Below are positions 24,976-32,362 of a DNA stretch of 37,146 bases, one piece after another. This DNA comes from Synechococcales cyanobacterium PMM_0083 (GTDB lineage Bacteria; Cyanobacteriota; Cyanobacteriia; Leptolyngbyales; Leptolyngbyaceae). Each line of letters opens with the position of its first letter. Positions within the stretch are counted from its first letter, which is position 1. The notes under the pieces were generated by a model. The model did not search any database, had not been told where the DNA came from, and worked only from the letters and a program-made list of their open reading frames with translations. The position numbers were made by a program, and so were the translations under genes. Location: the NCBI GenBank assembly GCA_949127665.1, contig CASBQE010000404.1, forward strand, positions 1 through 37,146, written 5' to 3'.

Positions 24976-25896
24976 GTGATCAATCAATTTTCTTTAGCGG
25001 AATCATCAGATAGTTTAGGCATGAATGGTCGGGTGCAAGAGTTTCAATGGTTGTGGAAAGGTCAAGCCATGACTATCGCCTATGAAGTTTTGGGAGAAGG
25101 CAATCCGGTTTTGCTACTACCTGCCTTCAGTACGATCTCAAGTCGGGCTGAAATGCAGGGTTTAGCCGAGCAGCTCTCCGAGAAATTTCAAGTGTTTGTG
25201 GTGGATTGGGTTGGGTTTGGGGAGTCTTCTCGTCCGCTGATTGACTATCGTCCGGCGTTGTATCATGCGTTTCTGCGAGACTTTGTGCGATCGATGTTTT
25301 CGCAGCCAGTGGTGGCGATCGCGGCGGGTCATTCCGCCGGATTCATCATGCAACTCGCCCATCAAGATCCGTGTCCCTGGTCATATGTCATCCTCACCGC
25401 TCCGACTTGGCGAGGTCCTCTGCCCACTATGGGCAACCATCGTTGGTTTTATAAGCGGGTGCAGCAATTGATTGGACTTCCGGTTGTGGGGCAGTTTCTC
25501 TATCTGCTCACCACTCTTCCTTGGTTTATTCGCTGGATGATCAGCCGCCATGTTTATGGCGACTCCAAAAACATCACCCGAAGTTTGGTCACCGAAAAAT
25601 GGCGAACGACACAACAGCAGAACGCCCGGTTTGCCTCTGCCGCCTTTGTCACAGGCGCTCTCGATCCGATTCGGACTCGCCAGGAATTTATTGACTATTT
25701 TCAACCGCTGCCCGTGCCAGTATTAATGGTGATTGGCGAACAAACCCCGCCCAAATCTCGCGAAGAAATGGAGTTTGTGGTTCACTTTTCTGGTGTGCAA
25801 GTCTATCGGATGCCGGGTTCTCTGGGATTACACGAAGAATACTCGCGCACTTTGATGAGCGGCATTTTGCCCTTTTTGACTAAAGTTCTTTCGTGA
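24976..25896 (+). CDS. Alpha/beta hydrolase
   Basis: A 306-residue alpha/beta-hydrolase-fold protein. The oxyanion-side strand is NPVLLLPAFSTISSR; VVDWVGFGESSRP follows; the nucleophile elbow is GHSAG at 118-122 with Ser120; the acid is the Asp in VTGALDPIRTRQEF; and the base is His286 in GLHEEYSRTL. The triad is therefore complete, and an esterase, lipase or similar activity is likely, but the substrate cannot be read. In plants and cyanobacteria such enzymes near pigment or lipid genes act on esters, but no such neighbour is here. The GTG at 24976 is used; ATG at 25021 is an alternative. It is followed 10 bases later by the pentapeptide-repeat gene, so the two form an operon. Confidence 0.85.
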   Translation: MINQFSLAESSDSLGMNGRVQEFQWLWKGQAMTIAYEVLGEGNPVLLLPAFSTISSRAEMQGLAEQLSEKFQVFVVDWVGFGESSRPLIDYRPALYHAFLRDFVRSMFSQPVVAIAAGHSAGFIMQLAHQDPCPWSYVILTAPTWRGPLPTMGNHRWFYKRVQQLIGLPVVGQFLYLLTTLPWFIRWMISRHVYGDSKNITRSLVTEKWRTTQQQNARFASAAFVTGALDPIRTRQEFIDYFQPLPVPVLMVIGEQTPPKSREEMEFVVHFSGVQVYRMPGSLGLHEEYSRTLMSGILPFLTKVLS

Positions 25897-25906
25897 TGTT
25901 ATCTCT

Positions 25907-26431
25907 ATGAAATCTTCTGCCGTTCTACTTGGGGCGATCGCCTCTTTGGGCTTAATCACCACGGTTTTAGCTGCCAACCCTGAGCAAGTGCAGCAACTGA
26001 TCAATACTCGTCAGTGTGAAGGCTGCCTTCTGACTGACGCAGTGCTTTACAGCTACGATCTATCGGGAGCCAATTTGAAAGGGGCGAATCTGACCTCGGC
26101 AGCACTGCAAGGCTCAAACCTAAACTATGCGGTGCTGACCAACGGCAAACTGGAAAAAGCGAATTTGGCACTGGTCAAACTGCGGGAAGCCGACTTGAGC
26201 GGAGCCAATCTTGCGGGAGCCAGCTTGTTAGGAGCCGATTTGACAGGCGCAAACTTAACGGGCGCAAATTTGCAAGGGGCAGTGCTAGAAGGCGCAGACC
26301 TGCGGAGAGCCGATTTGAGTGGAGCCAACTTGCAAAAAGCAAACCTATTAAAAGCGCGTATGGCTGGAGTCAAATTAGAAGGTGCAATTTTGAAGGGTGC
26401 GCGAATGCCCGATGGCAGAGAGTCAAAGTAA
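25907..26431 (+). CDS. Exported pentapeptide-repeat protein
   Basis: A 174-residue protein. Residues 1-22 form a signal peptide (KSSAVLLGAIASLGLITTVLA with a likely cut after Ala-Asn start). A short linker holds a Cys-x-x-Cys (RQCEGC, about residue 39). From about residue 45 to 168 there are some two dozen A(D/N)LxG/x repeats (for example LSGANLKGANL, SGANLAGASLLGADL), which fold as a right-handed four-sided beta-helix. The function of exported pentapeptide proteins in cyanobacteria is mostly unknown; structural or binding roles are assumed. The close spacing to the upstream hydrolase suggests they are made together. Confidence 0.9.
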   Translation: MKSSAVLLGAIASLGLITTVLAANPEQVQQLINTRQCEGCLLTDAVLYSYDLSGANLKGANLTSAALQGSNLNYAVLTNGKLEKANLALVKLREADLSGANLAGASLLGADLTGANLTGANLQGAVLEGADLRRADLSGANLQKANLLKARMAGVKLEGAILKGARMPDGRESK

Positions 26432-26453
26432 GTTGTAGTGGGATTGTGAACTC

Positions 26454-26523
26454 AAAATATCTCCTGCGGCAACGCTATGCGTTGGCACAGCTAATTCGTT
26501 CGCGCAGCGTCTAGCAGAGAAGA
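26454..26523. repeat. Cyanobacterial intergenic palindromic repeat (REP-like)
   Basis: The left arm AAAATATCTCCTGCGG... runs 26454-26481 and is followed by a partly inverted right arm, TTCGCGCAGCGTCTAGCAG, around 26497-26515. Together they could fold into an imperfect hairpin between two converging genes and might serve as a bidirectional terminator. A related copy lies inside the histidine kinase gene at 26866-26893. Confidence 0.65.
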
Positions 26524-26560
26524 CAAGGACTTGCAAAACTCAAAACTTTACAACTTCTTC

Positions 26561-29467
26561 TTACGATTGATCTAGGGGAATTTCGATCATAAACTCTGTG
26601 CCTTTCCCCGGAGCAGAGATGCATTTTAGTTGTCCACCATGCTTTTCCGTCACGATTTCATAGCTAATGGATAAGCCTAACCCAGTTCCTTTGCCCACAG
26701 GTTTAGTAGTGAAGAAAGGGTCGAACAGTCGCCGCTGCACGGTTTCTGGAATGCCACAGCCATTGTCAGCAATGCGAATGACAATTTGCTTGGAGGGAGA
26801 CAGTTCTGTGTGAATGCGAATGGTGGGACGCGGGGAGTTAAGAGTTTTAAGTTTTGAGTTTTGTTCGCGTAGCGTCTCCGTAGGAGATATTTTAAGTTGT
26901 AATTCAGCATTCAATATTGAGAATTGAGAACTCTCTTCCAGGGCATCGATCGCATTGCTGAGCAAGTTCATAAATACTTGGTTCAATTGTCCGGCGTAGC
27001 ATTCCACGAGCGGCAACGTGCCGTAGTCTTTGATGATGTGAATTTCTGGGCGATCGCCCTTTCCCTTCAGCCGACTTTGCAAAATCATTAAGGTGCCTTC
27101 AATGCCATCGTGAATGTCTACCTCCTTCACCGCCGCTTCATCGGTACGGGAAAAGTTGCGAAGAGACACCACAATTTGCTTAATGCGATCGGCTCCTACT
27201 TTCATGGAACTCAGCATTCGAGGCAGGTCTTCTAGGATGAAATCCAAATCAATCGTTTCCGCTTCTGTGAGAATCTTTGCTCCAGGATCAGGAAACTGCT
27301 GCTGATACAGCTTCATTAAGCCCAACAAATCCTGAGTATATTGATTGGCATGACTTAAGTTTCCAGAAATAAAGTTGACGGGATTATTGATTTCGTGGGC
27401 GACTCCTGCGACTAATTGCCCTAAACTCGACATTTTCTCGCTTTGCACCAGTTTGGATTGGGTTTGCTGCACATAGCGCAATGCCTCTTCTAGCTGTTGA
27501 GTTTGCTGACGCAGTTGTCCTTCCGATTGCCGCAGCGATTCTTCTGCCAGTTTGCGTTCCGTTGTGTCCCGTAAGATCACCACGTATTCCTGGCTGTCTT
27601 CCTGGGCGCGATCGGAAATTGACACTTCTAGAATTTGAGGCAAGTCTGGAAGAGAAAGCCGCTGTTCACTTCTGGCTTTCCACTGGGCTGGATCGCTGGC
27701 TAACTCAGTTAATTGCTCGTTGAGGGGATGTCCGATTAAGTCGGCGGACTTTAGCCCAAATAGGGCGATCGCGGCAGGATTTGCTTGCCGAATCACTCCC
27801 GTTTCGTCCACGACCACAATGCCATCTTGGGCAATCGTGAACAGATATTCGGCAGATTCACGAGCTTCTGCCATTGCGACTACTTGGGGCAAGCTCGTCC
27901 AACAGGCGATCGCGACTCCCACAAATGCCACCAGCATGAGCAACACCACAATCAAATGGTTGCCTCGCGCTTGCTGCGTTATGTCCAATAGGGCGCGGAA
28001 CTGCCAGCCAGCCAACATCGCAGTACACAGCAAAATGATCAGCATCGTCACCTGTAGAACAACGGAATCGCGGGCAATGGTCAAGGGCGATCGCTTGTAT
28101 TGCTGAATCCACCACTCTGGCTGACAAATGCTGATGGGCGTAAGTCGAATTCCCTGATCAATCGCCAAAATGCCCAAGGGAACTGCCAACCCTAAGATAA
28201 ATGCCTGCCAGCCCCAGGCGATGCCGCCCACGAGCAACACCACTGCTTCCAGCCCAAAGATGGCGATCGCCACCCAGGGCAACAAGACCTCCGGTTTATC
28301 TCGCTGCAACCACAACCCCAAATGCACCGCCATAATCGAAACAAACCAGCCCACATTCCCCACAACCACCGTTTCTGCCACATTGCCCCGAAGCAGGCAG
28401 AGCAAACTTAGCACCAAGGTTAAAGTCAATGCTGGACCCAAGACACCCCGTTTAGACACGATCGCAAACACAGGCGCAATATGTTTATCCAGAGCAAGCT
28501 GATGCAGCATCCGTGGACAGTTCGAGACAACGGTTGCACAACAGAGCAAGCAATCTGCCGCCAGCAAAAAGGTAATAATTAACGCTGCCCATTTGCCCCA
28601 AAACGGCTGAGCCGCCATTAAAAGACTGAGAAAGTGATTCTCCTGAAAGACACCCGTAGAGAGGCGCATCAGCACCCAAGAGCCACCCAAATAGATGCAG
28701 GGCATTAACCAGGCAGCAATTCCCAAAAAACGCAGCGATCCTTTGGGATTGCGGCTGTCAGCCACAAATGCCGAGGCAGACTCGCAGGCGTAGGAAGCAT
28801 AGCTGACAAACAAAAACCACTTTGCCCACTCTAAAAAGCTAGGTGGGGAGATACTTTGCAGCCCGGTCCAATCGGGTGGGAAAAAGCCTGGACTTGCCGG
28901 AGAAAGCGCCAGCCAGCCTAACCCCTGAAGACAAAATGCCAGCAGCAGCCCGATCGCGGGAATCACAAAAAACAAATGCAGAATGCTGAGGGCACGAGTG
29001 CCGCTAAATGCCACCACAAACGGCAATAGCGTAAATCCAACCTTCAACCATCCTTCAGGACAAGAAAGTCCTAACATGTTGAGATTAACGCTAATCAAAT
29101 CTGTGAGGACGATCGCGTTAATCGGCAGCACCGACACCCAGCTAAAGAAGTAGCCGATCGCCGCATAGCGGGCAATCCAGGGATACTCCTTCAGCAACCG
29201 GGTTGTGTAGTTAGGGGTTCCGCCTGCCACATCCACAAAGTGAGTGCCTAATCGCTTGACCTGGTAGTTCAGCAGCATTCCAAACAACGTTGCCGGAATC
29301 CAAACATAAATCGCTTGAAAGCCGAGGGCTTCATGCACTGACGGCGCGACATTGATCCAGATAATGTGCCCAGTTAGCCCAAAGCCCCAGGTTTCAGCAG
29401 CGCTGAGGCTTCTAGTCAGACGGGTAAAGGAAGACTGACGCAGAGCCGTGCTATCAAGGGAGGTCAT
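26561..29467 (-). CDS. APC-type permease fused to PAS and histidine kinase (transporter-sensor kinase)
   Basis: A 968-residue fusion. Residues ~25-440 form about twelve membrane segments of an amino-acid-permease-like (APC superfamily) transporter, with an unwound-helix-like opening WGFGLTGHIIWINVAPSV. Two more membrane segments (about 470-525) lead to a PAS domain (~535-640: GIVVVDETGVIRQANPAA), a coiled coil (640-680), and a HisKA domain with phosphorylatable His691 (VAGVAHEINNPVNF). The ATPase has N-box Asn834/Asn838, G1 DNGCGIP at 901-907 and G2 GKGTGLGL at 925-932. All motifs are intact. It probably senses a solute through the transporter part and signals to a response regulator located elsewhere, by analogy with the CbrA-type transporter-kinases (inference). 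Residues 846-879 are an insertion derived from a repeat element. Confidence 0.85.
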   Translation of the reverse strand: MTSLDSTALRQSSFTRLTRSLSAAETWGFGLTGHIIWINVAPSVHEALGFQAIYVWIPATLFGMLLNYQVKRLGTHFVDVAGGTPNYTTRLLKEYPWIARYAAIGYFFSWVSVLPINAIVLTDLISVNLNMLGLSCPEGWLKVGFTLLPFVVAFSGTRALSILHLFFVIPAIGLLLAFCLQGLGWLALSPASPGFFPPDWTGLQSISPPSFLEWAKWFLFVSYASYACESASAFVADSRNPKGSLRFLGIAAWLMPCIYLGGSWVLMRLSTGVFQENHFLSLLMAAQPFWGKWAALIITFLLAADCLLCCATVVSNCPRMLHQLALDKHIAPVFAIVSKRGVLGPALTLTLVLSLLCLLRGNVAETVVVGNVGWFVSIMAVHLGLWLQRDKPEVLLPWVAIAIFGLEAVVLLVGGIAWGWQAFILGLAVPLGILAIDQGIRLTPISICQPEWWIQQYKRSPLTIARDSVVLQVTMLIILLCTAMLAGWQFRALLDITQQARGNHLIVVLLMLVAFVGVAIACWTSLPQVVAMAEARESAEYLFTIAQDGIVVVDETGVIRQANPAAIALFGLKSADLIGHPLNEQLTELASDPAQWKARSEQRLSLPDLPQILEVSISDRAQEDSQEYVVILRDTTERKLAEESLRQSEGQLRQQTQQLEEALRYVQQTQSKLVQSEKMSSLGQLVAGVAHEINNPVNFISGNLSHANQYTQDLLGLMKLYQQQFPDPGAKILTEAETIDLDFILEDLPRMLSSMKVGADRIKQIVVSLRNFSRTDEAAVKEVDIHDGIEGTLMILQSRLKGKGDRPEIHIIKDYGTLPLVECYAGQLNQVFMNLLSNAIDALEESSQFSILNAELQLKISPTETLREQNSKLKTLNSPRPTIRIHTELSPSKQIVIRIADNGCGIPETVQRRLFDPFFTTKPVGKGTGLGLSISYEIVTEKHGGQLKCISAPGKGTEFMIEIPLDQS
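26835..26936 (-). repeat. Repeat element inserted in frame in the kinase ATPase domain
   Basis: Within the kinase gene, 26866-26893 (plus-strand reading CGCGTAGCGTCTCCGTAGGA then GATATTTT) matches the left arm of the 26454-26523 repeat in opposite orientation, with about four differences in 28. It is flanked by low-complexity AATTCAGCATTCAATATTGA-type sequence common beside such repeats. It is translated as residues ~846-879. Confidence 0.75.
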
Positions 29468-29733
29468 AGTTAAACCAGGTTGTTACAGAAATAATTATGC
29501 AAATCCTACCCAGCATAAAAACTGCTAGACAGGACACAAAAGGTTCAAAACAAGACGTATTGCAGTGGCAGATGCTTTTTAGGGAAACCAAGATGCATTT
29601 GAGTTGCACTTAGGCGATCGCAAAAGCTCACCAAACTTAACGTTGCCATAAAATATGGGAATTTATATTTTCTGGTAAGTCGCAATAATTGAATTGTTGA
29701 TAAAGATTATCTGGAGTTGCTGACAAGCGATCG
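29468..29733. other. Intergenic region before the kinase gene
   Basis: No gene seen. It is AT-rich with one HIP1 site and must hold the promoter of the minus-strand kinase gene. No clear terminator for the PmbA-like gene was recognised. Confidence 0.4.
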
Positions 29734-31062
29734 CTAGCCTTGCCCCGTTACCGACAGTCCATCGACGATCAGCGAGGGCGTATAGCAAGACCCATTCCAG
29801 TCGCCATCGCCGCCCAGCTCAATCAAGTGTTTCAGTGCGGTATAGACATTACCTGAAACCATCGTGTCTTTGACGCGCCCTAAAATTTCGCCATGTTTGA
29901 CTCGATAGCCCAAATCCACATTGATGGAAAACTCGCCCGAAATTCCGGCTCCACCGCCCAGCATTTGATCCACAATAATGCCGTCATCCAAACTGGCGAT
30001 TAGCTGATCTAACGATTTTGCAGTGGGCGATCGCGTGGCTGCCGATTCCACAATCAGGTTAAACAATCCCGGTGTCGGATAGCTGCCCAAGCCGGGACGA
30101 AAGCCATTGCCCGTGGTGCCGCTGCCAAGAGTGCGTCCGGTGGTGCGATCGACATAAAACAGCTTCAAAACGCCGCTGTCAATCAAGGTGATCGGTCGAG
30201 TGGGAGTGCCCTCATCATCAAACGGGCAGCTAAAAGGACCCCGATCAGGATGTTGAGAAAGGGTTAAGTCTTTAGAGGTGACAATCTGGTTGAGGCGATC
30301 GCTCCAAGGTGAAGCGCCCTCAATCACTTGCTTCCCGTTCAACGCTGCCTGCACCGTGCCCCACAACATATCGGCTGCTTTTGAGGTAAATAAGATCGGC
30401 ATCCGTCCACTGACAGTTTGGGTATTGTCGGTCGCCCAATGCAATCGCTGTAAAATCTGCTCGACCAGTGCATCAGGATCTAAGCGATCGCGCTGAGTTT
30501 GCCCATCATAGATGCTTAAGAAATCATCCCCACGTACCCATTCAGCCGATAGTGAAACGCTCAGCGTCGTGTCGGTGTAGCCACAGTCTAAGCCTTGAGA
30601 TGTAATCAACCGGGTGGTTTCAGCCTCACATTCCCATTCCGCTTCACACAGCACATCAGGATAGGCATCGCGCACCAGGGCGATCGCCTGTTTGCCCCAT
30701 TCCACCAGTTGTTCCACCGATACCGCTTCTCCCATGTCAGGGTAATCCACCTGGGTTGCGTCTGCCAGTTCAATGGTTTCTGGCTCATTTAATTCGCTCA
30801 ATGCCAGTGCCCGTGTCACCAAGTCGTGCGGCTCCACAGGACCGTAGGCAACCGCTAAACCAGGGCAACCCTGTCGCCACAACCGCAGTGCTACTCCCTC
30901 TGCCTGGGCGCTTTCTAGCTGCTTTAACCGATTTGCTTCAAAAAAAACCGGACGAGACAAAGATTGCGCTTGAAAGACTTCCGCAGCCTCAGCACCCGAC
31001 TTGATCGCCAACTCAAGCAGTTGCTCTGCCAGCGTTTGTTTCTGCAAATCCTGCGAATCCAT
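29734..31062 (-). CDS. PmbA/TldE-like protein (TldD/PmbA family)
   Basis: A 442-residue protein. The N-terminal half has LAIKSGAEAAEVFQAQS and the C-terminal half has FDDEGTPTRPITLIDSGVLK, TTGNGFRPG, GGAGISGEFSINVDLGYRVKHGEILGRVKDTMVSGNVY, all typical of the family. There is no H-E-x-x-x-H, so it corresponds to the non-metal subunit (TldE/PmbA) of the TldD/TldE protease, which trims peptides such as microcin B17 precursors and unfolded peptides. The matching TldD subunit is not in this window. ATG at 31062 was chosen over TTG at 31071; no ribosome site helps. It lies downstream of the Tab2 gene on the same strand, about 90 bases apart. Confidence 0.9.
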   Translation of the reverse strand: MDSQDLQKQTLAEQLLELAIKSGAEAAEVFQAQSLSRPVFFEANRLKQLESAQAEGVALRLWRQGCPGLAVAYGPVEPHDLVTRALALSELNEPETIELADATQVDYPDMGEAVSVEQLVEWGKQAIALVRDAYPDVLCEAEWECEAETTRLITSQGLDCGYTDTTLSVSLSAEWVRGDDFLSIYDGQTQRDRLDPDALVEQILQRLHWATDNTQTVSGRMPILFTSKAADMLWGTVQAALNGKQVIEGASPWSDRLNQIVTSKDLTLSQHPDRGPFSCPFDDEGTPTRPITLIDSGVLKLFYVDRTTGRTLGSGTTGNGFRPGLGSYPTPGLFNLIVESAATRSPTAKSLDQLIASLDDGIIVDQMLGGGAGISGEFSINVDLGYRVKHGEILGRVKDTMVSGNVYTALKHLIELGGDGDWNGSCYTPSLIVDGLSVTGQG

Positions 31063-31155
31063 AGTATTCAATCAATGGCAATTAGCGATTAGTCTGCATG
31101 GTGCTTAGAGGCGGTCAGCAGCCAACCGACTCAACAATTCACGACTATCATCAAC

Positions 31156-32016
31156 TTACGCCAAATTGGACTCCTGCAATAGCCAGAATCCAGCAAAGGT
31201 TTCTACATCGGGTGAAGACTGCACGGCTAAAAAGTGAACTCCCTTTGCCTGCCGTTTTGCGGTTTCAAAGTTGGTCGCTTCAGCTTGGAGACTGGCATTG
31301 ACCAAATCGGCAAGAATCCAGCGATCGCTCACCCCAGTTTCTAGCAGCAATCGAGGCGGTTCTAAGTCAAATTTGAAATACCCCAACTCCAGCCCAGACA
31401 TCCACGCCGCCAGGGGAGTTGCTCGATCAGAAAAAATCACCAACCCCGGAATAACCGCATCTGCCGTCAGCCCTATCAAACTCAGGGGAAAAGATTCGCC
31501 AAACCCAACATCCCAGTCACTCAAGTCATCAAAAGCAAGAGCTGGCAGGGTCACCAACGCCCACTTTTGCCCTTGTAAGGCATCCGGTAAAGAGCGAGCA
31601 AGCGTAGTCCCAAAACTAACAGTAGGGTTGGCTCCCGGCTGAAATCCGGGCTGCTTGGGATATTCTTGCTCAAGTCGCTGCTGCATCCATTGCATCAAGG
31701 CATAGGTACGCCGACTCATCGTTGCGGGAACTCCCAGATCATCGCAGGCTTTGGTGATCATGTTGTTCATGGCCTGCCGGAAAAAGCGGATTTTATCCGG
31801 CGAGTTGGGAGCTTGGGCGATCGCGTTTGACAACACTTCCTTTAGCCTGACCGAATTAACCTCACTATTGGAGCAGTATTCGGCATAGCGAAACAGTTCA
31901 TCCGGCTCCGCTTGGATATCAACGGGACTCTCACAAACCAGCACTTCCCAAATTTTTTTTCCATCTTCATCCAAAATCGGACGAGAGTAAAAATCTATTT
32001 CCCAAATTGTCGTCAT
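31156..32016 (-). CDS. Tab2/Atab2-family RNA-binding protein (DUF1092)
   Basis: A 286-residue protein of normal length. The opening TIWEIDFYSRPILDEDGKKIWEVLVCES and the closing WLLQESNLA are signatures of the Tab2 family; KWALVTLPALAF and SDRWILADL are further conserved blocks. In Chlamydomonas, Tab2 binds the psaB leader and drives its translation, and Arabidopsis ATAB2 is needed for photosystem I and II assembly. A cyanobacterial member probably has a related role in RNA binding for photosystem production (inference). The gene is divergent from the radical SAM gene at 32363, sharing a 346-bp spacer with repeated GTCATGA motifs. Its presence points to a phototroph. Confidence 0.9.
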   Translation of the reverse strand: MTTIWEIDFYSRPILDEDGKKIWEVLVCESPVDIQAEPDELFRYAEYCSNSEVNSVRLKEVLSNAIAQAPNSPDKIRFFRQAMNNMITKACDDLGVPATMSRRTYALMQWMQQRLEQEYPKQPGFQPGANPTVSFGTTLARSLPDALQGQKWALVTLPALAFDDLSDWDVGFGESFPLSLIGLTADAVIPGLVIFSDRATPLAAWMSGLELGYFKFDLEPPRLLLETGVSDRWILADLVNASLQAEATNFETAKRQAKGVHFLAVQSSPDVETFAGFWLLQESNLA

Positions 32017-32362
32017 ACAGCGACCACCAGAACAAAGCCGAGATACCTGTAAACCCTATCACAATTAGGTTTCGCGTAAATGACGGGATTTTACATAACT
32101 TGAAAAATTCCGTAGCATTTGCTGGATGTCCTAGAAAAATTCTGTAGATTCGTAGCCAATTTAACGATTGTCATGACATTATGAACCAGAGTCATGATAG
32201 ACAAAATGCACTAGATGATAACGATGACAGGAACTTCTTGCTATCGTCTTAGTCAGTTTCATCTAGGTCATGACAGACTAAATCCAGTGCCATAATGGAC
32301 TGATCGTACCGAACCAATTGTCACGGTACTTTAGCAACTCCTAATCCTACGTGTGAGTTTCA
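32017..32362. promoter_or_regulatory. Divergent intergenic region with repeated GTCATGA motifs
   Basis: The 346 bases hold the promoters of the Tab2 gene (minus) and the radical SAM gene (plus). GTCATGAC at 32170-32177, GTCATGATAGAC at 32191-32202 and GTCATGACAGAC at 32267-32278 are three copies of one motif; the last two extend into an imperfect ~20-bp direct repeat. Spacing of the first two is 21 bases, two helical turns, which suits a binding site for a dimeric regulator (inference). No gene is seen here. Confidence 0.4.

Noticed and set aside
27720-28502. Plus-strand frames of 110-128 residues opposite the kinase gene
   Set aside because: They are antisense shadows of the permease and PAS region, with low-complexity Thr/Ala-rich sequence.
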